A stretch of DNA of 64,000 nucleotides, taken from NCBI RefSeq assembly GCF_010093815.1, contig NW_022985549.1, positions 2,381,494-2,445,493 on the forward strand. Reading direction: 5' to 3'. This document shows positions 1-12,700 of the stretch, piece after piece. The notes beneath the pieces are model-generated. The model did not search any database. It had not been told where the DNA came from and saw only the letters and a program-made list of their open reading frames with translations. Source of the DNA: Pseudovirgaria hyperparasitica. Lineage: Eukaryota; Ascomycota; Dothideomycetes; Acrospermales; Acrospermaceae. The translations under genes were made by a program, and so were the position numbers. Positions within the stretch are counted from its first letter, which is position 1. Every line of letters starts with the position of its first letter.

Positions 1-1394
1 GACCACAGAGCCAGAGGCAGAGCAGCCCACAGAGGCTTTGGCAGAGGCACTCGTGGTCTAGACGGGATGCGAAGAATGCAAAGCCGCATGGGTGGTCCAC
101 ACGGAGGCAGGAGAGACCACATACATGTCCACGACCACGTCAACGCCGAGCACGGCGACAAGGACATGTTTGGCGGGCGTCTGCGCGGAGGACGAATGGA
201 TGATGACTGGAGCACGGAGTCTAGCGATCATTTCGTCGGCAAAGGAGGAGGAGGAAGATGCCGACGAGGGAGAAACATGCGTAAACATGGAGGAGACGAG
301 GATGACTGGGATGATGACGGTGATGATGGTGAGTTCTACACTGACTACTACTGAGTGGCGCCAGCGAGTACGTTGTGATCTTTGTGAATACACCACCATA
401 CGTTTAACATTCTTTCCTCCTTTCAGCTTATGGAACGTCATCATATCAGTTCGCTTCTCACTCCAACAAACACTAACAATACAAAATAGCCGCGAAACCG
501 CCAAAACACACCAATCCACCACCAGACCCAAAGACAACAGACCCACAGCCAACTCCGCAAGCCGCACCACCACCACCACCACCAGAAGACCCATCACCAA
601 AATCTCCACCCGCAGTCAATCCCCCCACCCCAAACACCACACCCCCTCAGCACGCCCAGCAAACAAACCCATACCCCATCCCCTCCTACCCACACCCAAC
701 ACACCCCTTCCCACCAAACCCCTACAACCCCAACCCAAGACCAGGATCCTATCCCCAGCCACCACCCTACCAAACCTACCCAACCGCACCCGCAAACCCC
801 AACTATACCATACCCGCCCAACCCACAAACCTCCAACGCCCACCATACCCCCAGCAAACGCACTTCTTCGACCAACAACAAGGTGTGGCGCCCGGCACCA
901 CGCTCCGCGGCACAGCAAACCAATACCCGTATCCATATCCATATCCATACCAAACCCAATATCAAAACCAACACCAACATCAGTATCCGAACCTGTATCC
1001 GAATCCGAACCAGCATCCGAACCAGCACCCGAATCCATACCCGAATCCGAATCCAAATCTAAATCCATACCAAGCGCAAGCAACACGTCGAGAAGCCCGT
1101 ATGGACGAGGATGCAGACGCAGATCCAGATGCAGATGCGAAAATGGGACGTGAAGGGGGTGAAAATCAGCAGGATGAGTGGGATGAAGGGCGGAGCGGGG
1201 AAGGTGGTGATGGCGATGAGGGGAAAGGTGAGAGTCCAGATGGGCGGGAAGGGGGAGAGAGAAGAGGAGTTGGGCGGAATGAGAGAAGAGCTGATAGTGG
1301 CAGGGAGCAGGATGAGAGGAGAGGGTTCATGTGGGGCGGAAGAGAAGGTGAGAGAGCGAGGAAAGGGAAGGGAGGGGGTGTGAAGGATGTCTAG
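1..1394 (+). CDS. Pro/Tyr/Asn-rich low-complexity protein, 5' end outside window
   Basis: The reading frame is open from the first base, so the start is missing. Proposed join: <1..328 and 490..1394. The donor is GTGAGT at 329 and the acceptor AAAATAG ends at 489. The phase-1 exon end (G) and the first two bases of exon 2 (CC) make GCC and keep frame. An earlier AG at 426 leads quickly to a stop. Exon 1 is rich in Arg, Gly, His and Asp. The start of exon 2 is dominated by Pro, then come runs such as NQYPYPYPYPYQ and NPNPNLNPYQ, then an acidic DADADPDADA tract and a charged Gly/Arg/Glu tail ending GGGVKDV. No folded domain is visible. The family is unknown; disorder is likely. I am fairly sure of the exon 2 frame and less sure of the intron. 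Confidence 0.6.
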
Positions 1395-1540
1395 GCATAC
1401 ATACAAGAATTCCTGATATATTATAAGAACGCGGACCTACTCCACAGCGTACAAATCCGACATGCCGCTCATACTCTCCATCTCTGTCTCACTCAGGCTA
1501 TCTGCAAGAAAAAAAACTTTCCATATTCAGTCGGCCATCA

Positions 1541-4137
1541 TCAGATCCCACTATCATCCTGGAACGGATTCGGCGGAATCGCACACCTCTTCTCGTTTTT
1601 CTTGAACCACGCGTCCCAGTCTTTGCACACCTGTCTGTGCTGCGCCATCTGCGCAACCATCTCCGGGTCCTTGGAGGACAGCAAGGTTTTCAAGTCTTCC
1701 TTGCGCTCGATGATCTGCATGGCCAGACCGCTGCTTGCGTGCCAGGCAATATGGCAATGCTGTAAAGAAACACGGGTGCGAGTTAGCAAAGAATGATATT
1801 TTCCCTGGGGGTTAGTAATCTTTGTAGCGGAAGGAGTACGTACCACAATCCATACGCCCGGGTTGTCGGCTTTGAACGCCATCACGAGGTAGCCACCGCT
1901 TGGGAGTAGGGCCACATCTCGGCGAGGCGGATTGTCCCATTTGAGATTCACCTTGCCGAGCTCGAGGTCCGTCCAGTCCGTTCCTTGGGCAAGCAATGCA
2001 AAATCGTGGCCATGGAGATGGATCTGTGATAGTTAGTTCAGGGACCATGAGACACAAAACGCTTGAATCATACCGGATGGGCCGTTGCAATCATAAGCCG
2101 CTCTGGTTTACCAACCACCGGCATACCTGGCTTAGGAAGGGGTACTGGCAGGTACTTTGCCGGTTGAGTGACGACCAGGATAATCCACTCATCCTTCTTG
2201 GCCTGGGATTCGACAATGACCGAGTCGTCGTTCCACGTCTTGTTGCTGAGATAGTCAATGGTGGGCCTCGCGAAGTCGATCCACATGGAATGGTTGGCGA
2301 GGAACCACATGCGGAAGTCATCGTGCTCATGTGGCCGACCAGGATTCTTCTGCAAGCCGACCTCAAAGTAGTCATCAGACGCTACAATGCGTAATCAGTA
2401 TGTCTGGCTCACACATCATCGATTTCCAAGTATTATCTTACGTGGCAAGTCCATAAGCGGCACTTTCCAGCGATGCATTGGCTTCAATTTGCTGTATGGT
2501 TCGTCACGACAGGTCAGATTCCAAGTCGGTCTCCATGAGACCGGCACGCTTGTCTCCTCTTTATTGTATCGGATGACGCCCTGTCGTTCATCGGGCTGGT
2601 TGCCGTCCTCGAACGCTTTACAACCATCGGCAGGAATGGCACGCAGCCAATAGTTGCCTTTGCTGGAAACCCATCCATTTGTCGGAATTGGCTCTGCGTG
2701 CAAGATCACATGGTATCGTTGACCTGAGTTGTGTTAGATTTGTTAGACTGATGGAATGACTGCACGTACCAATGCCAACCAAGATGTGGTCCGTAGTGTA
2801 CGGCTCGATCGGGACAAAATCGGATGTGACGACGGTGAGATTGTGGTTATCGATGCTGAAGATGTAGCTAACGACTGTGAGTAGTATTCCTACATGGAGC
2901 TCGTCAACCTACGCAGTATCCACGGAGGTGTTGATGATTCTCATGAGGTATCGATTGCCCTGAAAACCTCGTTAGCGAAGGACAGCATGATGCGGGAGCA
3001 ACTTACCTGTTTAATATGTCTGGTAAACTTCGTTAGGTTAAAAGCACCAGCAAAATTTCCTGTTGCAAGATTAGGCTGGATATCCACATGTAACCAGAAA
3101 CGCACAAAGAGTTTGCATACCTTTGCCGTTAATCAGCACACTATTCATCTTCGGTATACTCGGTTTGCCAGTCAATTCCCGAACGTAGTCCTTGAACGCG
3201 CTCTGATGGCTCCAATCTGTCATCAGAATGGGATCGAGCGCCTCATCGAATTCTGATGACGACGGGCCGTATATCGTCATTGGCCCTGCGACGCCATCAC
3301 CGTACTGCAGGCTGTAATGGCTGTGGTACCAAGAGCTACCTGAGAAAGAATGAGCAGTCCACATCGAGGCTCCAGCAGGGGACATTGTGACTTACCATAT
3401 TGCATGGCTTTGAAGATATATGTGGCTTCTTTTTTGGGAGCAATCGGGCATTGCGTGATGCCATTCACGCCATCCATGTGGACAGTATTCAGCTGCCTGA
3501 TGCCATGCCAATGAATCGTTGTTCCATTACAATCGAGGTTGTTCTTGACATGGATCTTCAGCGTGTCTCCCCAGCACGCTTGGATCCAAGGCCCCGGATA
3601 AGACCCGTTGAAAACCTTTCCATCAGGATTGTTCACGCCATCGGCATTGATGGTCTTCTCGCTCAAGTCAAGCCAGTACTAGAGCCTCGTGAGCGAAGCA
3701 CTGTGAATAAGGAAGTTCCGTCATACCTCGCGAACAATTCCGGGTGGGTAGTAGTTTTCATAATCTGTCGTGATATTGTACTGTTCCTTCGTTTCTGTGT
3801 TCTCAAGCCAACACTTCCGATTCGAAGCAGTAGAGCAATTCCGCCATCCCGGACGGTCGAAGTTATACTTGCATGTGAACGGCGGTGCGGGATTATCGGA
3901 ATCGGGACCTTGAAGAAGTTATAAACCTGTGGCACATGTACACGTGACCGGCTACGACATACCACTAGGTGAATCAAAGCGTACAGGAAACTTGGCGTAG
4001 GCGTCGTGTTCAGGAGGACCATTTGATAGATACTCTACCAATGGTTGCTGCGAGTTCGAATTATCCGAGAAAGGAGAGGTAGAGAAGAGTGCAGTGAAGC
4101 TAATGACCAACGACTTGCACGCTTCGAGAAACCTCAT
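1541..4137 (-). CDS. laccase (multicopper oxidase), secreted, 10 introns
   Basis: Blue multicopper oxidase that would oxidise phenols and reduce O2 to water outside the cell. The start is the ATG at 4137, followed by a hydrophobic signal-like stretch (LVISFTALFSTS). All four copper signatures are present: IHWHG, WYHSHYSLQYGDG, HPIHLHGHDF and HCHIAWHASSGLAMQ. The residue ten after the Cys is Leu. The protein ends DDSGI, matching the DSG(L/V/I) C-terminal plug known in ascomycete laccases. About ten introns are needed, after SPSG, IVRE, MQYG, INGKG, HIKQ, SVDTA, VGIG, LPP, AHP and WIV. The last exon is 1541..1759 and keeps the frame. Several NXT/S sites are seen (NLT, NCS, NIT, NGS, NGT). The neighbour is an F-box gene with no obvious link. 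I am very sure of the family; the exact exon 6/7 join is less certain. Confidence 0.93.
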
Positions 4138-4213
4138 CTTGACTCCTGGCGCGAGGCACAACCGGTCTAGCAGCGAGTTAGTTTGAGCAGGTTTAGAAAT
4201 AATGGGCTCAATC

Positions 4214-4230
4214 CAAAGAATATATAAGTG
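4214..4230 (-). promoter_or_regulatory. TATA-like box of the laccase gene
   Basis: On the minus strand the segment reads CTTATATATTCTT, about 80 bases upstream of the laccase ATG. The position and sequence fit a TATA element. This is inferred from sequence only. Confidence 0.45.
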
Positions 4231-5171
4231 TCAGGACCCGTAGCCTCGACTCAATTCGAGCTGAGCATACACTCCATCGACAGCTCCCGTGTATTTTCGT
4301 CACCAGACCAATCGACTCCCGATAAACGCAACTACCAGCCAGCCATATGTGCATGATGATTCCGGTTTGCATCAATTGTCCTTACATAAATGGCGATAGC
4401 TGCGTTCTGGGCGAAGCCAATCGAATCCTTTGATACAAAACGGGAAAGGAATGGTTGTCAGCCATGCCGGCTAGACTGAGATGGTCGGACAGTGGCGTGC
4501 GCAGATATGCACGCTTACTACAAGACTCTACGGTGAGAATGGGTGGTGTAAGCAGGAGAAGGTGGTAAACCGACCGGAACAGGATTGATACGAGGACTTG
4601 GCTCCTTGGGTATAGAGTTACTGTGAGTATGTGTCGCTACTCACAGGTTATATTGGCAGCTAGACCGCAACATTGCTCTTCCCATATGATCGTCAGACCA
4701 CATTCAGGCGGAGTTCGCAGGAGAGCCACCAAGCCATCGGACGCACTCTTTGTCAGACCTGGATTGAGTTCGACTGTCGAAGCTGATTCGACTGCTGACC
4801 ATACCCTGGCCAGGCGATTGAGGTCCAATGAAGGATAATATGATACATTCCATCACAGTTCAAGCAAGCTAGCAACTCTATGCCACGATTGGAGGGAAGC
4901 GCTTATGCAGAACATGAAGTGATGCGGCACTAGTCTTGCGAATGAAATGGGATTGTTAAATGAGAAATGAAAGAGGTGGAGATGACTGCTGGAGGAGTAA
5001 ACAGCTGGACTTTCCAAGTGTCTGAGTCCGGGCGCCAAGTGACCGAAAGCGGTAAGGGGCGGTCGCCTTTGGACTGCAGCTCTACTAAGACTACAGGATC
5101 GGGCCGTCATGGATGGGGAAGTCCAGTAGAGTGATCGAAAACATGGACTTTACTGCATGTATAACACCATG
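4231..5171. other. intergenic, laccase promoter and F-box 3' flank
   Basis: No convincing gene. Short open frames occur on both strands without family signatures. The part near 4231-4500 is probably laccase upstream region. Confidence 0.5.
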
Positions 5172-6629
5172 CTAGTAAGAGCCGCGTATCTTTGATTCCA
5201 TATCTGATGTCGAGGATAAGGGTTCTCCTGGCGCTCTGCTCCAGAATCTCGAAACCCAGGAGCCAGTACCAACTCTCCAGCGGCCTCTATCAAAACGATG
5301 GCATATTTCAAAACAGGCAGCACTATGACTCGACGGCTGATCGACAGTAACCTCGTCAGCAGGACTGTCAGGCCTCCAATAGTAATCTTCAGAAGGGAAG
5401 TGATGCCACTTCAACTCCCCAACAAAACCCCTATTGCAACCTGGAACATTGCAGAACGTGTTATGCTTTAAGCTCTGAGGCAGATCAAGCTTCAACTCCT
5501 CCTCCCGGAGATTCCGCAGCCAGAGCGAGTGCGCCGGCCGCGCGATGGGGAAGACGCGTCTCCGATAGAGCACAAGCTCGGGTATGCCACGGCACCGATG
5601 CTTCCAAAAGTCAAAACTGGTCCAACAAATGTAGCACTCGTCCGGGGCCACCCGTCTGCCCGGCCGACAAAAGATGTCTTCGATCTCGGTATCACCCATA
5701 CAAGCACGTGGCCAAAGCTGATCGCGTTCGAAGCCCGATGCACATGCGTTCGGCGTCTGGTTCCAGGACTTCTCAAAGGTGTCCTTGAATGTAAGCCATA
5801 GCTTCAACGCCCCGATATGGGGGCAAATAGGAGCCGCTACGCATGCTTCCAACAGGGTATCTAGCAGAGTGTCTTTGAACGACGATCTCGCCGCCCGGGT
5901 GTCGGATTCTAGTGTCGCCACCCGGTCCACGTTGATGATGGAAGCGTATCCGTCCTCCTCGAAGAACAGCGTAGGCTGTTTCCCGTGCCTGTGATCCGGG
6001 GCCTCGCACAGTACCAGCCCGGCAGATGGCGTTGAAATATCATTTTGACGACGAATGTCCTTCAGGTCGTTATACGATAAGTCGCGGTGCGGACATACTC
6101 GGATGCTACCACGACGCCCTATACAAGTGCGTTTCTTGTCCTCCATCTCTCGCTGTTCGTCCGAAAAGTAGTGCCACCAGTGATGCACGCCGCATCCGCT
6201 ACACCAGAGACTTGAGCGAAGTCTGTAGCTGCGAGGCCCTGTTGCCTGGTCATGTGCTCTACACCGCTCGCATGAGAACAATTGGCGATATATTCTTGCG
6301 CCTCGTCCTCTGATACACTTTGTCCTATCATTTTTAAACTTGTCGGTATGAAGAAGACGAAAGAGCTGTACACATGTCCTCGCAACGCTACCCTTATCCG
6401 ACTCCGACAAATAGCTTGTTATTTGGAACAATAACTCATTCGGAAGTCTTGTAAGACGGTCCTTAAAGGGATCTGGAAGGTGGGGAGCTGTTTGGGCTGA
6501 CATTTTTCCACCAGGTCTAGGGACGACGTCGTGGAAATCTTCACCTTCATTGGGGTGATCTTTGGTGCGTCGCAGTATGCGTTTGAGCTGTTCAGACACC
6601 GACGCGAACGACATCCAATGTTGAGGCAT
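5172..6629 (-). CDS. F-box protein with Cys-rich region
   Basis: Single-exon protein of 485 residues. The start is the ATG at 6629 (MPQHWMSF); the frame stays open upstream but without another ATG. The F-box lies at about residues 58-105, with RLPNELLFQITSYLSES and RTCVQLFRLL. F-box proteins bind Skp1 and select substrates for SCF ubiquitin ligases. A Cys/His/Trp-rich part follows (SCERCRAHD, WCSGCGVHHWWHYF), a layout common in fungal F-box proteins of unknown target. More Cys pairs occur towards the end (YICWTSFDFWKHRC, CNVPGCNRGF). The substrate cannot be told. The gene stands alone between long spacers. Confidence 0.8.
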   Translation of the reverse strand: MPQHWMSFASVSEQLKRILRRTKDHPNEGEDFHDVVPRPGGKMSAQTAPHLPDPFKDRLTRLPNELLFQITSYLSESDKGSVARTCVQLFRLLHTDKFKNDRTKCIRGRGARIYRQLFSCERCRAHDQATGPRSYRLRSSLWCSGCGVHHWWHYFSDEQREMEDKKRTCIGRRGSIRVCPHRDLSYNDLKDIRRQNDISTPSAGLVLCEAPDHRHGKQPTLFFEEDGYASIINVDRVATLESDTRAARSSFKDTLLDTLLEACVAAPICPHIGALKLWLTFKDTFEKSWNQTPNACASGFERDQLWPRACMGDTEIEDIFCRPGRRVAPDECYICWTSFDFWKHRCRGIPELVLYRRRVFPIARPAHSLWLRNLREEELKLDLPQSLKHNTFCNVPGCNRGFVGELKWHHFPSEDYYWRPDSPADEVTVDQPSSHSAACFEICHRFDRGRWRVGTGSWVSRFWSRAPGEPLSSTSDMESKIRGSY

Positions 6630-8115
6630 TGTGAGAAGTTTTGAGCAATGAGTTTTCGAAGTGATTGGATCCGTTCGGGGGCAGTGATATTTCAATGTGA
6701 CCAAGAGCGATATACTACCCGGGTCGGTCCGCTGCGGACTTCTTCAGTAGTATGGTTACTTTCGATTTCGGTCCCAAGTTCATGCATGCTACTGCAATCA
6801 GAGCTCATCACTTACTCAAAAGGTTGCCAGTCGTATACTCTTGATTTGAAGACTAGGTACATGAGACTATGGATGTTGGACTACAGGATACATGCATGCA
6901 AGCTCACTAGCTTCGCCTCTGATGGGTACTCGCCTCATCACAACAACATCCGAGACAGAGATATGCGCATAACTTATGATAGGTCGCTGTTGGACGACCG
7001 TCAGTATCAGAGATCAGTGCGCCAATGGATGGAGCTGGACCGTTGAGAGTCGCTGAATGTTTTGGCGTTCAAGATCGACTGCTCGACCAGACTGTTTGAG
7101 ATCGCAATTCATGTGGAGGGGTTTTGGCGTACCCTGCAGGGTGTCGGTCTGACGTGAATCGTTGTGGAAAGACTGCTAGTGGTGTATCGGTATCGAATTG
7201 AAGAATTTCCCATTATGAAGCGAACGAAGCATTTTTTGTGATATCTGCTTCGGGAAAATCTGGTCTCCCCTCTGTTGATATAGGATCTCAAAGAAACTTG
7301 CCTGGATGCAGAGAAGCTGGGATCCTGTCGGACTGAAACTTCCACCCTATAGCCTGCAGAGATCAAAGCTTTTGTCCCTTGGTATCAGAATGTTAAACTG
7401 AACAACCTCGAAATAGTGTGTTGTGGTGTTTTGTCGCATCTAGGATCCCACCTCATCGAAACCTGAAATCGCTTGTCTTGTTTTATGGTGTGTGACCAAA
7501 GTCGGAAAGCCAGCTTGGACTCACGTAACTTGAAGTCCCATTGCATCAGAATCCACAAACAACTAGCTTGCATCCAAAGAACTTGTTGTTTCAATGCATC
7601 AGAGTTTCGACAGAGCCAGTCTTGAACCGTGCAAATCAGTCTTCTATTGCCACATACCGTCGAAACAGCTGACCCAGACTTATTAGATCGGAATGTCCAT
7701 CGCATGGAGATTCGGATTTAGTCAACTTGGATCCTCGGAGTCTCTATGTCGACTTCATAGAATCCTCGAGACTGTCAGCCTGGAAGCACCAAAAATGCCA
7801 GCCTGTAGCATCGAAAGTCGATCGTGGTCGGTAGGTAAGTTTGTTTGGGGTTTGTCTTGGTTTCCCAATCCGGGTTTATGTCCGGAAAGGTACTCGTCCT
7901 CAGCACTGCGTAAAAGTGCAAACCCTCGCTGAGGTCACAGGACACGTCTGAGCCGTGTACGACTGTGCTTGTCATCCTAGGTTGGTGCTGCGCCGTATCG
8001 CACCTAGGATTCGGTTGGCGGCCTAGAGAACCACGGTATTCGGTTCTCTATGAGGCCCGGCTGGCTCTCCTGACTGCTCACCAGGAGCAGTCTCCAACCC
8101 CCCTCCCCCTTCTCC
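6630..8115. other. intergenic, nothing recognised
   Basis: About 1.5 kb with only short open frames on either strand, no splice-linked coding pattern and no repeat family that I can name. Confidence 0.5.
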
Positions 8116-8436
8116 TCACCTCCCTCTCCCTCTCCTCCTCCCTCCCCTCCCTCTCCTCCTCCTCTCCTCCTCCCCCCGCAGCCACACCCACAACCTCTCC
8201 TCCTCTCTCCCCCTCCTCTCCTCCTCCCTCCGCAGCCACACCCTCACCCTCTCCTCCATCTCCTCCATTCTCCTCCGCACCTCTCTCTCCACCGCCTCCT
8301 CAATCCTCCTCTCACTTCCATCCCCTTGCCCGAACCATGCTCGCTGGATGCAAGCCCAGCTGAGAACGAAGGCGACGCACGTCGCCCAGGTGCCAAGGAT
8401 GCCAGCCTTGTCCCACCAGGAGGACATGTCCGCCAT
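8116..8436 (-). CDS. possible small single-pass membrane protein with Arg/Glu-rich tail
   Basis: Candidate of 106 residues from the ATG at 8436. It starts MADMSSWWDKAG, then a hydrophobic segment (GTWATCVAFVLSWACI) at about residues 13-31. The rest is an Arg/Glu-rich tail (EERVRVWLRREEERR) likely to be helical, ending in Arg/Gly repeats. The tail is encoded by a CT-rich simple tract on the plus strand, so part of it may be repeat expansion. A TATA-like segment (TATATTTTTTATAC on this strand) lies about 125 bases upstream of the ATG. The frame remains open upstream without an ATG. Function unknown. Confidence 0.4.
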   Translation of the reverse strand: MADMSSWWDKAGILGTWATCVAFVLSWACIQRAWFGQGDGSERRIEEAVEREVRRRMEEMEERVRVWLRREEERRGREEERLWVWLRGEEERRRRGRGGRRRGRGR

Positions 8437-9796
8437 CGTCTCTGCTGGCGGCTCGGGGTTCGGGGGGAGGTCGAAGATAGGAGGTCGAGGGAGTGGTGGA
8501 GAGGGCTGAGGCAACGGAAGATGCGGAAGGGATGGGCACCAAAGAATGAATTTGTATAAAAAATATACAAAGGGTAAGAACGAAAGAAGATAGTAATAGC
8601 TCTGTGAAAAGAGCAAAGAATGGATGTTCTGGCGGATTGTGTTATGATGCCAGCTGAAGAGAGGAAGAGAAGAGTAAGGGAATGGAAACTGGCTTTTATA
8701 TTCAGATCATAACAGCCTTCTCATCTCTTCCTTCCCCCCTGAGTTCTGATCGAGGAAGAGCTTATACCAGACGAAACTTCTACGGTTGAAATTTGGAAAG
8801 ACCTACGGCTACCGTCTCCGTCAGTAACGACTGATCTCTTCGTCCATGGTCCGTGTTGGAAAGGAGTACCCGGTATAGATGGAGGGCCATATGCCTCTGC
8901 ACCAGGTGTATATAGGTACACGTCCGTGAAAGCAAAAACAATACGTCTCACACAGAAATCTCTAGAGTGCTACATACACACACGCACACACGTTCGGCCT
9001 GACCCAGGGCATTTTAAACATATGTAGAATTTTCCTCTATCAAAACATATGTAACACTGACTTTGAATTTCCCCCGTGACTCGCCCGCGATACAGAATGC
9101 CGCCTCGCCACGATGTGACACTATAAAATAAAAACCCAATAACACAAGCTCCCTGAAGTCCTCATTTTCACCTCCCCCCTCCAACAAAAGCCAACAACCC
9201 ACCACCTTCCAGCCTGCCAACCTACCAACCATTCACCGGCCAGCCGGCCAGCCTGAAAAGCCACAAAGGTAGAGGGCAGGTAGAGGAGGAGGGGGCTCAT
9301 CGCTTGCTTGCTTGCTAAAAAAGAAGATTGATGAAAAGATACCAAAGCGAAGTCAACGCCAAAATCAATGCATTTTAGTCCAGTATGCATGCAACTAGCT
9401 GTTTCTAGTATGTCTCTCCACAGCAATGGTTGGGAGTTGGGCTTTTATAGTGACACAACTCAGAGGAGAAAAGCCCTTAATGACTGGACATGGACGATCA
9501 ATGCCTCGGCGTCGATGTGCGTCCCTGTTCCAAGACGGTATATACAGAAAAACGCGCTGAGATTCTGTCGCAAGTTGAGTTCGGTAGAGTCCTGGACTCC
9601 AGTCTGAACCAAGGACTTCAGGTACGTCTGCTGATGATGACCAGATCCTGACGCCTCTTTTCGCTGTGAGTAGGCGGGATGTCTGATCTATCGTAGTGCT
9701 TTTCAAATCGCGGATGGCCAAGCTCCGCATGACACCATGTAGACTGTGGTATCAAATGTCGATCTGATGGCGACAGTCTGTCGATTCAGTTCGAGA
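8437..9796. other. intergenic, nothing recognised
   Basis: No supported gene. It holds a short CA-rich stretch near 8971-8992 and a TTGC repeat near 9303-9318. The part near 9797 is probably the 3' flank of the polymerase gene. Confidence 0.45.
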
Positions 9797-12700
9797 CTAC
9801 CCTCCTTTTCTATCTGCTTCATTGACGGGAAGTGGCTCCCCATAGCCCTTACTTGCCTCTCCATTTGCTTTTGCACCACCATTCTTCTTCTTCAGTCTCT
9901 TCTTAGAACCCGTCTTCTGCCATACTCCAGATTGTGGTGTACTGGCGCTATTGGGCAGACCGTTTGTTTCAAATTGATTCGTATCCGTAGTGATCCTAGG
10001 AAGAGCTGCCTTTTGTGACTGTTTGGAGTCCGTTGATGACTTTGGTGGCAGAGCAATAGGACGATGTTCGCTATTAGTCTTCCCGTTTGGTACGGCATGT
10101 AAGAGAGGCTTGACCTGACTAGAGCTTCGAGTCTCAAGAGCACGGCTGGCTGTTGGAGATGGTGTCCGGGTTTCCAGCACGGGAGATAGCAATGGACCTA
10201 GACCAGCAGATTTGGGTTCGTGCAGGAAGCTCTCCCGACTTTTAGGAATTTCGATAGCCTGAATGCCTTCGGTAGGTTGGTGGTGTCGTTGTGATTGAAC
10301 CTCGCGAGTTCCCGATCTGTTCATGGTCTCAGCATCGCCATTCGAGTCTTTCCAACGAGGGGACGCCATGGAGTTCGCAGACGCTGAAGAATATGAGCTG
10401 ACAATGGTCGGACCCTTTGAAGGAGCAGTGACATGACCTCCATTACGTGTGGAATGATCTCCAATGTCACGCCGCTGCAAAAGCTCATTGGCTTGAAGTT
10501 GTTTCTGGCGTGGCTCAGGAAGTTCCAGCGGGAAGACACTATCGGACGGCGACGTGTCTGATAATGTCGTGGCACTCCTGGAGCTTTCAACCTCATCTCG
10601 CGAAGGTATGACCCTGCCTGGATCGTATGATCCATTCACAATGAGTAGCCCGTTCTCTGGATTTGGTTGTACTGAGCCTAATCTGTCTGCTTTGCCAGGA
10701 CGCGCAGCTCCAGTTGGAGTCAAGCCAAGACCTTCGCTGGTGGAAAAGCTTCGAAAATGACTGCCAAGTGGAGAGGGCGATCTTGAGTACTTCAGCGAGC
10801 TCGGGAACAGTGAGCTTGTGTGGTGTTCTGGTATGATTCTTCGCTGGCGCTGGCGTCCTTCGATCTCGCTCCAGGAAGGAATAGGCTGGACTGTGAAGTC
10901 TTGTGGCTTGGGTGACTCGCCTATATAATAGCCCAGATACTCTTTTGGGATCCCACGATCAGCTGGCTGAACCGGCTGCGGCAGATTCGTACTAGTGTTT
11001 AAGGGCTGGTGAGGGAGCTCGGCGCTTGTGGGTTGCTGGGGTGCTGCCTCTTGCAATGGATGTTGCATCTGATGTAGGTCGTAACGGGGCTGTGACAGAT
11101 ACTCTGGTGGTATCGCCGGGATTGGATAGCCCGGAATGGCGTGTGAAGGAGGGAAGACGCGAGCAGGCTGAGAGTGTGATCTTACCGATGCAGCTGGAGT
11201 GTCACTTGCCGCAGAGCTGCGATGGACCGTCCGCCGAAGATATGGCATTGTTGCTGCTAGGGATGGCGACGAAGGATTTGTCCGACTGCTGCCGTCCGGT
11301 GATGCCGCAGACGCCATTTGCTCCAAGGTTCGCGGATAGTGGTATAAGTATCCATGGAACAGAGGCGCTGTCGCGGGACCATTGTCCGACATCCTTGGGC
11401 TTGTCATCCCAGACGTGTAGCCGGACATTTGGGGTGATCCACTGACACTATGAGTTCGCCCCTGAGATTGAGCCATGATCTGCGCATGAGCCTGTGCCTG
11501 AGCTTGTAGATGTGCTTGCAGCTGAGCATGATGCGCGCCTGCGTGTGTCTGCGCGTACAGCTGTGCCTTTTGTTGCTCCAGGAGCTGATATTGGTGATAG
11601 AGCTGTTTGTGAAGATCATTCACGTATTCCTGTGGACCTAGCGATGGACTTTGTAAGAATGGAGGGCGATTGTTGCCGAAACTTGCAGCGCTTGACGCCC
11701 TTCGGCCATACATGTGCGTACCTTGTCGACTCGAGACACCACGCGCCTTGGAGCCAGATCCACCGCGGCCGCCTCGCGTCGAAGTGGGCGTTGTTGAGGT
11801 GAGAATTGCCTTTGTTGCACTGGGCTTCTTGAATATCCCATTTTCCTCGGTGTATTGCGGATTTTCGGTGGGATACTCATACTGCTCACAGGCCTCGGTT
11901 AAGCGGCCTCCGTTCGCGAGACAGTCGAATGCACGTCGTATCTCTTCATGAATACCACGAAACGCGGTATCGTCCGCTGAGTTGCCCAGATTTCTCGACA
12001 CATTAAAAGGTTCTTCGACGCAAAGTCTATCCCGCCCCTCTTTGACTCGATCGTCCACGTGCCACTTCTTCTCCCTGCGCGAAAGTAACCTTCCGTTCCG
12101 GACGGAGATGACCGAAGTCTCGTAATCCAGTTCATGACCATAAAGTCTGAAGAAATGGAAGAGTAATTGACCCAGAGTTTCTTTGTTCGACTTTCCAGAC
12201 CCTCTGAGAGCGTCCAGGTCGTCTGCGAATTCCGATTGGGTGCCATCGCTAGTTAGCTTTCTATGCCCTGCTATGTTATGAAGTGAAGGTAAAATGGGTG
12301 GGTCTCGCGTCTGTAGAAAGTTCAAAATCATGCAGATCCAGGTATACGAGCTAAGGGTACCGCCGAGAGCTACACCAATTAGAACAAGCACGACACTGCT
12401 GGACAGTCACATACCAGCGTCGTTCAGAATTCTCTGCTTTGTCCAATGTTTGATGATCATCGCCAGAGGTCGCACCCGCTCATCAATCTGGACGTACGTC
12501 TTGATCATGCGCGTGTTTGACAAGGCTAATGTATTATTGACATTCATATCACATGACAGCAGCAGCTCCGGATCCCAGATCTTGACGATTGGGACTTTCG
12601 CAGACGGCACACACACCACACGGTCCATCCCATCTGGTATCTCGTTAGCATCCATGCCACGCCGGACGACTGACAACGAGCAAGCATACGTCGTGCAAGG

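Noticed and set aside
594-1086. Two minus-strand frames full of Val/Leu/Gly or Asp/Gly
   Set aside because: Antisense shadows of the low-complexity coding repeat.
92-1153. Long plus-strand open frame, 353 codons
   Set aside because: It is an out-of-frame reading of the Pro-rich gene. The Thr/Pro/Asn text comes from the same C-rich repeats, and the frame crosses the intron without splicing.
8080-8363. Plus-strand Pro/Ser-rich frame in the CT tract
   Set aside because: Pure product of the CTC simple repeat; the opposite strand has a better start and a membrane segment.
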